Below, one piece after another: positions 10,420 to 20,075 of a stretch of DNA of 64,000 nucleotides. The position numbers were made by a program, and so were the translations under genes. The notes below the pieces were generated by a model, which was given only the letters and a program-made list of their open reading frames with translations, had not been told where the DNA came from and did no database searches. Each line of letters begins with the position of its first letter. Position 1 is the stretch's first letter. The DNA lies in the NCBI GenBank assembly GCA_964017065.1, contig OZ024788.1:12666845-12730844 (forward strand), written 5' to 3'. The stretch is from Haliclona indistincta. Taxonomy: Eukaryota > Porifera > Demospongiae > Haplosclerida > Chalinidae.

Positions 10420-11421
10420 CTAGAGGTTTAACCCTTTTGACACAGCCAGGCGGCTTTCTTCGGTATCCTTCACGTAACCGTCCTTCGCGGTTTCAGATCT
10501 CCATCGGCCGTGCCGCTTGAACAATCTGTCTGGGATTCCCGCCGATGCCGCTGCGGTAGCTCCCCCAGCCCTCAGGCTGTGCAACCCGAATTGTCTTCGG
10601 TTATAGCCCAGCTGGTCCAGCTTTCCCAGAAACAACTCCCGCATGCGAGTATAGCTCAGCCCTCCGGATGGACGCAGACGCTCTCCTTGGCTAGTGCGGT
10701 TAACGCCCCTAAACAGGCGGAGCTCCGAGGAGAGGGAAATTCTAGCCGCTGATATGTACCTCTCCATCATGGCTACTGGGCAAGTAGAATGGCCCGTCCT
10801 GGCGATTAGAACAGTATCGCCCTGCCTGAGCTGGTCTGTCTTACTGGACGATATGTGGACGGACATGGTTGCCTCCGTGAACACCAAGTCGCAGCATTTC
10901 AGCTTTGCCATCTCGTCGTAGCGAAGAAAAGCAGCAAAGGCAAGCAGGACGGCTGCTGCTAAACGAATGTCTGACAGAGTGGGCGAGGATCCCAAGCTGT
11001 CTACTATGCTGCTCAACATCTCTACCGTCACCGGCTCCTTCTTGATCTTCGGGCGAGCCAGCCGACGTTGTAAACCTGACATTGTTGCTCGGATAAAAGG
11101 TGATGACGAGACCGGCTGATGGTCCGCGAGCTGTTGGATCCAGGCTATAGCATTGACTGCCTCTTCCACTGATGCTTTCGATTCTGAGGACTCCGCTAGG
11201 TGCTGCAAGTATAGAGCGAAGTGGGCCTCCTGAATCGGGTATACCGAAATCTCGGAGCTGTGTCTGCTAGCCCACTTCCTCCATCGCTGGAATGCCCTGA
11301 GGTATTTCTTCACCGTGGTGTTTGCTCTGCTACCCACAATCGTAACTGGTAGATTCTCCGCTAGCCTCTTCAACTCCGGATCCTCCACTGACTGAATCGA
11401 CTTCCATATTCCACTTGCCAA
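10420..11421 (-). CDS. tyrosine recombinase of the DIRS-group element
   Basis: A 333-residue integrase of the tyrosine recombinase (phage-integrase-like) class, expected to insert the circular cDNA without a target duplication. An N-terminal core-binding helical part (about 20-120) precedes the catalytic part. Catalytic signatures are visible: first Arg in FLRYDEMAKL (about 167), HSLRAGGAT (about 281-289), HGRW (about 304-307) and a late Tyr in DGYV. It lies downstream of the polyprotein gene on the same strand, and its stop is just before repeat B1. No frameshift or stop interrupts it. Confidence 0.92.
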   Translation of the reverse strand: MASGIWKSIQSVEDPELKRLAENLPVTIVGSRANTTVKKYLRAFQRWRKWASRHSSEISVYPIQEAHFALYLQHLAESSESKASVEEAVNAIAWIQQLADHQPVSSSPFIRATMSGLQRRLARPKIKKEPVTVEMLSSIVDSLGSSPTLSDIRLAAAVLLAFAAFLRYDEMAKLKCCDLVFTEATMSVHISSSKTDQLRQGDTVLIARTGHSTCPVAMMERYISAARISLSSELRLFRGVNRTSQGERLRPSGGLSYTRMRELFLGKLDQLGYNRRQFGLHSLRAGGATAAASAGIPDRLFKRHGRWRSETAKDGYVKDTEESRLAVSKGLNL

Positions 11422-11559
11422 TATATCTGAGAAACACAGTTATTCACTTAAACATGCCTAACCACCTACTACATGTATTAGCAATCAAAAATGCTTAAAC
11501 CTGTCGTGATCGCCAACCAAGCTAGGGGAGATACACCTGCCCTTTGATGGCTAATACTA

Positions 11560-12120
11560 CCTGTACCCATTCCCTCTCAGAGGGTAGTTACGTAAGCCCT
11601 CTGATGGGTATATTAAACACCGGTTGACCACCCCCTGAGGGTATTTTCACATAAGCCATCTAATGGCTAAATTGACACAGATTGATCCCCTCTGAGGGTA
11701 TTCACATAAGCCATCTTATGGCTATATTGAACACAGATTGACCACCCTCTGAGGGTATTCACGTAAGCCATCTGATGGCCATATTGAGCCATCTGATGGC
11801 TATATTGAGCCATCTGATGGCTATATTGAGCCATCTGATGGCTATATTGAGCCATCTGATGGCTATATTGTTCACCCTCTGAGGATATTCACATAAGCCA
11901 TCTGATGGCTACAGTTTGATCTGCTGAGTAAAGGTGATACATAAACTGCATGAAAACATGAATGCACAAAGGATGAATAGAACACAACAGCAATACACAA
12001 TTAAACATGCCAGCACAGTAAAACTCAATAGGTGATATAATTATATGTTCAAGTGTTACTTTCATCATGATCACCCTCTGAGGGTATTAACATACGCCAT
12101 CTGATGGCTATATAAAACAC
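11560..12120. repeat. minisatellite between the element's two genes
   Basis: Units containing the near-palindrome GCCATCTGATGGC plus CTATATTGA recur at least ten times. The densest part (about 11765-11870) has 23-24-bp spacing. A second near-palindrome, CCCTCTGAGGGT, alternates with it at wider spacing. It separates the recombinase gene from the polyprotein gene. Confidence 0.9.
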
Positions 12121-12248
12121 ATGTCACACACCTCATATAGCAGGCATCTGCTAGCCATCAATCAGGTTTCAGACGTAGCGGGGTGGTCACGTTGGCCTAC
12201 ATACCCTCTTCACACCCAACCAAGGTGTGACTATACATACTATCTCTA

Positions 12249-15212
12249 TCAAAATTGACATCTAAGGGCAAGCACCGGAGTGTTTGGCACCTCTCCATTA
12301 AACAACGCCGCGCCTGACAGTCCAGGCAAAAATAAGTGCCGAATCCTGGGAAGTTCCCACACCTCGATTACAAAATCAGCAAACACACCGTCTCTAGGGC
12401 ACAGCATAGGCCAATATGGCGCGGAAGGCCAGCACGGGACTATGAGCGTGCCTGCAGCTCTACACGTCTGAGCGTGCCGTATCACTCTCGTGATGAGCGA
12501 TATTGGTGGGCACCACCAATTGTTTTCCCCACCCCATTGGGCTGTAAATGTGTCTATTGCTTCAGTACCCGGGCTCCAGTGCCTGCTATTAAATCGAGGT
12601 AGCTGGGCGTTATCACGACTAGCGAATCTGTCAATCGTATGAGGACCCCACCACAGCTGTACCTCACAAAAAACTGACGGGTTTAACTTCCAATCATCAT
12701 AATCGATGATACGACTCAGATCGTCGGCTTGTTGATTGCGCTCTCGCGGGATCCACTCAGGCTCTAAGTGAATGTGGTTGCCCAGTGTAAGCGCAAAAAC
12801 ATCTACGGCTACCTTCTGGAGATGCTGTCGCTTACTGCCAACCTGCAGTATACGCACCACATTCTGATTGTCTGTAAACCATCTTACGCGTGAATTACGC
12901 AGTTTTACCGTCATTGAGTGCAGAACTCGATACACAGCAGTCAGCTCCCGCCATGTAGAACTCTGAGTCGCTTCCTCTGGCGACCACTGTCCATAAGCTG
13001 TACACGGACCGTGTTCTACCATATAACCGCCGAAACCAGTATCGCTAGCATCGGAGTACACCACTCTAACTGCGGAAGGAACCCTCCAGAACGGTTGAGC
13101 ATTGTACTCCGAAATTCTCGCTTCCCAAAAAGCTAGCTCGTGCTTTGCTTCCGCAGACAGCGCCAAACGCTCACACCAACTACACCTCGACTCCATCAGC
13201 GCGTATAAGCTGCGCGTCATGTAGCGGGTTAAGGGACCAATCGCCAGTCCCATAGCTATTATCTTCCCTACTACACAAGCTAACAACCTTGCCGGAACCA
13301 CACTCATACTCAACAATTGTCGAATCTGGCATTGTAAAGAGGTTATCTTCTCTTTAGGGACTTCTAAATGCCCCAAAGACATATCAATAATAAAACCTAA
13401 CCATGTCAACCTCTGCACCGGCGCCCATTGTGATTTAATAGGATGCGTGATAAACCCCGCATTGCATAACGTTTCACGAACTAAACTACTGGCAGTGGCT
13501 GCCTCCTGCTCGCCCGATGCGACTGCTAAGCCATCGTCCAAATAAACAACGATTCTAATGCCACTCGCACGCCAATAGCGTACCAAAGGGCGCAACAATT
13601 TAGTAAAAACATAACAAGCTGTGGACAAACCGAACGGCAACACGGTAAACACAAAATAGGCTCCTCCCCACTCAATGCCAAGGAACTTCTGGTGGGCACT
13701 GGCTATGTCTACGTGGTGATAGCCCGATTTCAGGTCGAATGAAAACATGTAGTCGTCCTTCTCGAATAGCAATATGGCTGTCCGAAGATCTTCGTATTTG
13801 AACTTCTGTTTCCACAGGTATCTGTTCAAATATCGAAGGTTGACTACCAACCTCAGTTTACCCGAGTTACTCTCTACTACAGATAGAGGGCTACAAATAT
13901 GAGGTTTGCTTTCTACCCGTCTGATGCACCCATCCCCTAAAAGCTCGTTTATACTAGCCTGAACAAAGTCATGCTTAATCCTGGCTGAAGATTGGTTTTC
14001 ACGAGCCCACATCGGTGGATCGGATTTGAGCGGTAACACATACCCTGCCTGAATAATAGATAAAACTGACTGTGGGGCACCAAGCTTTTCCTTCCAGAAG
14101 GAAATGTGGCTCTGAAGTCTACCCTTCACAGGAGGTGTACCACCGCTATTACTGCTACCACTACCAGCCTCAAAGGTCACCTCAGCGGCACATGCTACAT
14201 GTACCGGGAATGCTATGTCATCATCACTGTTTCTCAAAACATCAAATTTATCCACATCGGCTGTGGTTCCATTGTTCGGCACTTGTTTACTACCAAGGAC
14301 CTTTTCTACATGCTCATGTACACACTCCCCTTGTATCACTTGCACATGTCCACCACCTATACTCTGTACATGTTTACCTCTACCTTCACATAACACCTGC
14401 ACTTCACTAGTGCATACATATTCACCCCCACCCTCCCTGGGAGTATCATCCAAATAGCTCACTACTGGCATCTCACTGCCCATACTCATCATACAGCACT
14501 CAACATTAACATCATGGACCTTAACAATGGGAGGATACCATGACTTGCTGCTTGCTGGAGGAGTCCTTATTGGGCAGTAGGACTTGAGGTGACCCATCTG
14601 CCCACAATTGAAGCAGGGGCCTGGCTGCCTCTGAGCTGCAGGCTGCATCGGGACCCTCCTCGGTAGCTGAAACGGTTGACCCGGGGTCGTAGCTATCTGA
14701 GCTGGGTACTGTGCTGGTATACCTGGTATACGCTTAACTGGTCTGCCTCTCCCTGCTGGGGACTTTCTCTTCCGAGCTGCGACCTTTCGCTCAGCTGCTT
14801 TTTCCGCCTTGAGCATTCGCTTTTCGTCGTCTGAGTCGTCGGCTAGCTCATCCGCGGTGTACTCGCTTACTACCGCCCACCCCAGCTCCGACCTATCCGC
14901 GATCTTTATAAGTTTCTGCCTCTCGGCAATGATGCGTCTACCTGATTTGAGCGAGTCCAGTGCCGCATCAATGCTCGCTCCACTAGCGCCCGATTCTTCG
15001 AGATGTGTCTCAGCCTCCAAAATAGCCTCCTCCACCTTCCCGTTGACTTTGTCCTGCTCCTCATGGGACTTCTTTTTGAACACAAATTTAGGCTCCTGCC
15101 GCACCTTCCTCGCTGCCGCAGCAGCAACTTTGTCTTGGCCTTCGCGGAGCTCCTGTCGGAACTCCGCAAACTTGTAGTCCAGTTTCTCCATCAGTCTATC
15201 GAACTCTGACAT
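12249..15212 (-). CDS. Gag-RT-RNase H polyprotein of the DIRS-group element
   Basis: A 987-residue uninterrupted protein that copies the element RNA into cDNA. The N-terminal region (1-190) is charged and Gag-like. A CCHC zinc knuckle (CFNCGQMGHLKSYC) lies near residue 200. Reverse transcriptase occupies about 400-620, with FSFDLKSGYHHV, LPFGLSTA and the catalytic YLDDG. RNase H follows (about 700-840) with VVYSDASDTGFGG and WFTDNQ. The tail, including HTIDRFASRDN and VPCWPSAPYWP, resembles the C-terminus of DIRS-group proteins. It starts shortly after repeat A1. The absence of breaks suggests recent activity. Confidence 0.93.
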   Translation of the reverse strand: MSEFDRLMEKLDYKFAEFRQELREGQDKVAAAAARKVRQEPKFVFKKKSHEEQDKVNGKVEEAILEAETHLEESGASGASIDAALDSLKSGRRIIAERQKLIKIADRSELGWAVVSEYTADELADDSDDEKRMLKAEKAAERKVAARKRKSPAGRGRPVKRIPGIPAQYPAQIATTPGQPFQLPRRVPMQPAAQRQPGPCFNCGQMGHLKSYCPIRTPPASSKSWYPPIVKVHDVNVECCMMSMGSEMPVVSYLDDTPREGGGEYVCTSEVQVLCEGRGKHVQSIGGGHVQVIQGECVHEHVEKVLGSKQVPNNGTTADVDKFDVLRNSDDDIAFPVHVACAAEVTFEAGSGSSNSGGTPPVKGRLQSHISFWKEKLGAPQSVLSIIQAGYVLPLKSDPPMWARENQSSARIKHDFVQASINELLGDGCIRRVESKPHICSPLSVVESNSGKLRLVVNLRYLNRYLWKQKFKYEDLRTAILLFEKDDYMFSFDLKSGYHHVDIASAHQKFLGIEWGGAYFVFTVLPFGLSTACYVFTKLLRPLVRYWRASGIRIVVYLDDGLAVASGEQEAATASSLVRETLCNAGFITHPIKSQWAPVQRLTWLGFIIDMSLGHLEVPKEKITSLQCQIRQLLSMSVVPARLLACVVGKIIAMGLAIGPLTRYMTRSLYALMESRCSWCERLALSAEAKHELAFWEARISEYNAQPFWRVPSAVRVVYSDASDTGFGGYMVEHGPCTAYGQWSPEEATQSSTWRELTAVYRVLHSMTVKLRNSRVRWFTDNQNVVRILQVGSKRQHLQKVAVDVFALTLGNHIHLEPEWIPRERNQQADDLSRIIDYDDWKLNPSVFCEVQLWWGPHTIDRFASRDNAQLPRFNSRHWSPGTEAIDTFTAQWGGENNWWCPPISLITRVIRHAQTCRAAGTLIVPCWPSAPYWPMLCPRDGVFADFVIEVWELPRIRHLFLPGLSGAALFNGEVPNTPVLALRCQF

Positions 15213-15264
15213 TCTGGACTATAGTCGCTGTTTGAACTTTGAAATAAACTTGATATAGAATAGT

Positions 15265-15419
15265 AGTCTGAATAGTGACGATGCACACCCTAGAATGACT
15301 ACATTAACTGTCCCACCACTTTAAATACACTACTTTCCCGCCATGACCTCATGCTACGTCATGCAACGTCGGGAGCATATTTTCTGTCTAATTCCTATGT
15401 CAAACGACACAAAATATAT
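15265..15419 (-). repeat. split direct repeat A1 (element 5' terminus)
   Basis: 155 bp, same text as A2. It lies just upstream of the gag-RT start and probably contains the element promoter. Confidence 0.93.
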
Positions 15420-15602
15420 TAGCTGACATAATAAAAGTACAAAAGTCATACTAAGAATACTACAATAATAAAATTATACTGTAAAAAATAATAATCATTA
15501 TTTTATCTAGTATGTTGTGTTCTGTTTTCTGTATTATAATAATAATAATAATATTATTATAATGATTATTGTAATATACAATGAAAATACAAAAGAAACA
15601 AC

Positions 15603-16625
15603 TTAAATATCATTGTCAGTCTTTAATCCGTAAATAAAAGCCTTGGGATCATCAAAACATTTTTCCAATTGTTGGGGATAAAAGGTTTTGTGTTCATTTG
15701 ATAGTTTCTGGAGAATCAGTTTCATCACATGACCTGATTTTATTTTATTATGATAGAGAAGCATCATTTTACGTCTTTCTTTAGGTGGTTCACATGCTTC
15801 ACATGCTGCAAGGAATGCTTGAAGTAATAGGCAAATCAGACCACCGACTGCTGGAGCAGCAAAAGATGTTCCTGTATCACGTGTCAAAGACATTTTTAGA
15901 TCTGGACCAACAACATCTTCTCCCAGAGCCAGAAATATGTTCTTCCCTGAACCTTCAACTGATGAAAAATCACATTCATGTCCAAGTCGATTATGTGCAC
16001 CAACAGCGATAGTTTGATCGTAACCTGCTGGGTAAGTGATCTTAGGCTTTGTTTTACCATAATTGCCAACTGAACAAACCACAATTATTTTTTGTTTGTG
16101 TAGGCTTATTATTGCTTCTTGTATATGCATATTATTTGACAGAGTGCCACAAGGGATTACAACAACATCAGGAGCTACGTCCTTGCACACTTTGGCCATT
16201 TTTTTCAACTCTAAAGCCCATGAATCGACATCAATATCATTATTTGCCTTCTCATACGCTTTCCAAATTAGTAGTTTAGCTTCAGGAGCAACTCCACGGC
16301 ATTTAATTGGTTTACCATCTATAATATCATCGAAACGATCACCACATGCTATTCCTGCGCAAAGAGTGCCATGACCATCTTTGTCATCAAAAGGGTTTTT
16401 ACCATCTTTTTCATCAAAAGGGTGATTACCATCTTCGTCATCACATAGAAAAATCAAATTCTCGCCCAATTTTCTCGATTTAAACGAACAATGGCTCTTG
16501 TTGATTCGAATTCCTGTATCGAACAGCAAGATCTTCATTCCACTGCCTGTGTACTTACAGAAGCTATTGAGTTGCCAATACGAAGCTGGATCTGGTTCTT
16601 TGCAAACAGCTGATGGCCATTTCAT
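15603..16625 (-). CDS. subtilisin-like serine protease (S8), copy 1
   Basis: A predicted 340-residue peptidase S8 domain, essentially a complete catalytic domain. The triad is visible: Asp in LLFDTGI (about 36), His in DGHGTLCAGI (about 84), Ser in GTSFAAPAVGG (about 252); SVGN carries the oxyanion Asn. No signal peptide or prodomain is seen. The ATG is preceded on the minus strand by TATCATCAGTTCAG, a good splice acceptor, so this is probably the last exon of a longer gene and the true start lies upstream. A tandem acidic insert (two HPFDEKDG-like units, about 68-82) distinguishes it from copy 2. The retroelement is inserted just past its 3' end; family R begins about 100 bp upstream. Confidence 0.88.
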   Translation of the reverse strand: MKWPSAVCKEPDPASYWQLNSFCKYTGSGMKILLFDTGIRINKSHCSFKSRKLGENLIFLCDDEDGNHPFDEKDGKNPFDDKDGHGTLCAGIACGDRFDDIIDGKPIKCRGVAPEAKLLIWKAYEKANNDIDVDSWALELKKMAKVCKDVAPDVVVIPCGTLSNNMHIQEAIISLHKQKIIVVCSVGNYGKTKPKITYPAGYDQTIAVGAHNRLGHECDFSSVEGSGKNIFLALGEDVVGPDLKMSLTRDTGTSFAAPAVGGLICLLLQAFLAACEACEPPKERRKMMLLYHNKIKSGHVMKLILQKLSNEHKTFYPQQLEKCFDDPKAFIYGLKTDNDI

Positions 16626-16724
16626 TGGCTGAACTGATGATAGAAAAACTAAATTATTCCATGCATAGGGCTGAGCAATACTGAATGGTATTATACTAAT
16701 TATCCGTAAAATAAATTATTATTA

Positions 16725-17841
16725 GGGAGGCACGGTAGTGACTCCCTATGTAGGGTTGAACGGAAAAACAAGATGGCAGCTACATACAATGTATTAGCAT
16801 TCAAACGCTGATATTTCCCCTGGTGATGAATTTTATACATCCAAAGACACTTAGATCTGCTCTCTGGCGTTGCCCCATCTTACAGTAGCAAGGAGATTTA
16901 CGCGAGCGGTGCTGAGACCAAAACACTTACGAACAGTCGTGAAATTCTCCTGGCAGGTGCCTTTTGAACTTAGTTTTAGCGAAACGGCGATATAAATTCC
17001 GGGATTTTTCGATCGTGATCCATTGTCAGCTAAGTGTTAGACGCCATATGCATTATTGTGATTGCGCAATACGCACGTGACCAAGCTGTGGTTAGCGCAC
17101 GTGACCAAGCACTAGCTTGAGTATCGCCTCGCCGTATGGTTCACAGAGAACACATATTTGTCTGGAGTTTTCGAAAAACGGTAAGCTGGAATAAGATCAC
17201 CATTTTGCGCTTGCCAGATAATTATAACCGCTGTACAAACAAGTGCGGGCGGGGCTCGATCGTATGCACTGCATGCATGCGTAGGCGAGCTGATATGTAC
17301 AGTATAACAATTATTTTTAGATACAAGTTTTAAATTGTTAATAATAAAGAAAAGCCATCAACAACAGGAAAACTAAACCAATGGTGGAAACAAAGACAGC
17401 TCAGTACGTGCATGATATTGAACTGCATTTCACTGAAAATGAAAAAAGGACACAAACAAGAAAATTAAAAAGATTTCTATCGAAATCAAAAGGATGTAGG
17501 GTTGTGAAATCACTGGTCCACAATGTAAACTAACAAGAAACTAGCATGGAATGGTAACACGATTGACTTGCTAACAGACCATAGATCCCTACATCAGTGG
17601 CTGTACATGATCAATATTTAAGTTGTCACAAGCTGAATGCAAGTCAGGTGTCAGTCAACTAGCTGAACTAGCTATAATCAACCACAGCAGCCACTGATGT
17701 AGGGATCTATGGTATGTTAGCAAGTCAATCGTGTTACCATTCCATGCTTGTTTCTTGTTATTTTACGTTATGGACCAGTGGTAGATTTCACAACCTACAT
17801 CCTTTTGATTTCGATAGAAATCATTTTAATTTTCTTGTGAT
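16725..17841 (+). repeat. interspersed family R, copy 1
   Basis: Starts GGGAGGCACGGTAGTGACTC and ends in a foldback section (about 17458-17841) whose arms carry GATTTCTATCGAAATCAAAAGG and its complement. Copies lie at 17844-20075 (interrupted), about 49905-51107 and 57381-58556. No intact protein is apparent. Confidence 0.88.
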
Positions 17842-17843
17842 AA

Positions 17844-20075
17844 TTAGGGAGGCACGGTAGTGCCTCCCTATGTAGGGTTGAAAGGGAAAACAAAATAGCG
17901 GTTACATACATGTATTAGCGTTCAAACGCTGATATTTCGCCTGACGGTAGTGAATTTTATACATCCAAAGACACTTAGATCTGCTATCTTCCGTTGCCCC
18001 ATCTTACAGTAGCAAGGAGATTGCTCGAAATTGTTACTAAAGTGACGAACCTGGAAACGGTGAAATTGAGTTTTGTCATCTTCGTTTTCTTCTTCTTTCT
18101 TTCGCAATCTTCAGTGCGCCTAGTGCCTTTAATATTTAGACGAGCAATACCGAGACTAAAACACCCACGAACAGTCGTGAAATTCTCCTGGCAGGTGCCT
18201 TTTGACCTTTGTTTTTAGCGTAACGGCGATATACATTTCACGAGTTCTCGATCGTGATCCATTGTCAGCTAAGTGTTAGACGCCATTATTGTGATTGTGC
18301 AATACGCACGTGACCAAGCAGTGGTAAGCGCACGTGACAAAGCATGTATCGTCGCGCCGTATGGATCACAGAGAACACATAATATGTCTGGAGTCTTCGA
18401 AGAACGGTAAGCTCGTAAAGGATCACCATTCTGCACTTGCCAGATAACTATAACTGCCGTACAGGGCTAAAAGCAAGTATGGGCGGGGCTCGTATCCACT
18501 GCATGCATGCATGCATGCGTAGGTGAGCTGATATGTACAGCATAACTTATTAGCTACAAGTTTAAAGTTGCTAATAATAAAGAAAAGCCATCAACAACAG
18601 GAAAACTAAACCATTGGTGGAAACAAAGACAGCTCAGTACGTGAATTATATCGAACTGCACTTCAATGAAAAAGAAAAAGACACAAACAAGAAAATTAAA
18701 AAGATTTCTATCGAAATCAAAAGGATGTAGGGTTGTGAAATCTACCACTGGCCCACAATGTAAACTAACAAGAAACAAGCATGGAATAGTAACACGATTG
18801 ACTTGCTAACAGACCATAGATCCCTACATAGTGGCTGTACATAAGATCAATATTTTGTCACAAGCTGAATGCACGTCAGGTGTCAGTCAACAACAACTAG
18901 CTAAACTAGCTATAATAATTATTATAGTCAACCGCAGCAGCCACTGATGTAGGGATCTATGGTCTGTTAGCAAGTCAATCGTGTTACCATTCCATGCTTG
19001 TTCCTTGTTATTTTACATTGTGGACCAGTGGTAGATTTCACAACCCTCACCACCAGAAATATGCACAGAACACGATTTACCTAACACGAATAATAAATAA
19101 CGGGTTGCTAATGACAACCCCTCCGTTCCGTGCAAGTCACCTTGGATCATAGTTCACTGTACGTCTTCTTGCACAGTTTCTACTAGTCCCAGTAGTGTCT
19201 GTGGTACTGAAAAGGATTCCTATTGGTGCGCCTTGAACGTCTGTTTCCTTCGCTCTGAACTACAAAGCCTTGTCGCCGTTCGCTAGCATGGTACAGGTAG
19301 GCAACTCAAGTTCACAGCTCTACAAACGCTTGCAGTAGACTTCCACTGTTCCAACACGGTTGTGTATAGCTATACTAAGAAGATCAAGCTTATGTATTAC
19401 CTGTAACAATGTTCTTTTCAGAACAAAAAGTAAGCAGCGCGACGATATCAGAGCTCAAGTCGACCGGTCACGACCTGAGCCTTCGCTACACTCACAAGTG
19501 CTAGTAATAGTTCCTAGACAGTCTAGAGATAGTTTGAGATACTAGCGCTGAAGTTTAAACGGAAAAAACCTGGCTCAAACTGTCCTAAACGCAACTGCTA
19601 TACTTCATTTCTTCCCAGGCAAAACTTGTTTCTTACCCAACTTCACCTCAAAAGTGGAACCGACTTTTTTCTTTGGATTTCAATTTTGAACACACCATTC
19701 AAATCGTCAGACCCTGTTCTATAAGACCTGGGGTCGACCAACTCAAAATCGAGTTCAGTTTTGTAGTTACAGTCGCTCAAAAATCGACAAAAAATCACAT
19801 TTTGACATCAGCTAATACATTAGCAACTGGGCGATAGTCGCGACTTTGAAGTGCGTTTTGGAACGGACTTTTTTCAACTCTACTGCAATTTTTAGCTCAA
19901 TCGATAGCTAATAATAGGCTGAAGTTTGCTATCCTGGGTCGACCAAGTGAAAATCTAGTTTGTGCAAGTCAGTACACCGAGTAGAAGTTCAACTTCCAAT
20001 GAAACAGGATGTCGTTATTAGCTGGCAATGTACATCCTTTTGATTACGATAGAAATCTTTTTAATTTTGTTTACA
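17844..20075 (+). repeat. family R, copy 2, split by an insertion
   Basis: Begins directly after copy 1, giving a head-to-tail pair. It runs to about 19047 (AGATTTCACAACC), breaks, and resumes at about 20030 with TACATCCTTTTGATT, ending near 20075. The intervening 980 bp is unrelated. Confidence 0.85.
19048..20029. mobile_element. unclassified insertion inside family R
   Basis: About 980 bp interrupts family R copy 2 within sequence that is continuous in the other copies. No obvious terminal inverted repeats, target duplication or protein domain were seen. Confidence 0.5.

Larger units (their letters stand above)
9592..15419 (-). mobile_element. tyrosine-recombinase retrotransposon (Ngaro/PAT-like DIRS order), 5828 bp
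   Basis: Read on the minus strand the order is A1 (15265-15419), gag-RT-RNase H gene, tyrosine recombinase gene, B1 (10284-10392), A2 (10129-10283), spacer, B2 (9592-9700). The A repeats are 155 bp and the B repeats 109 bp; by eye each pair is identical. This A1-genes-B1A2-B2 layout is the split-direct-repeat structure of Ngaro/PAT elements. There is no target-site duplication: joining the flanks at 9591 and 15420 gives GACTGT+TAGCTGAC, the continuous sequence seen near 54077-54090. Both genes are open, so the copy looks young. Confidence 0.93.

Noticed and set aside
14072..15209. Plus-strand open frames opposite the polyprotein gene
   Set aside because: Antisense shadows of the Gag-RT gene; no motif and no splice signals.
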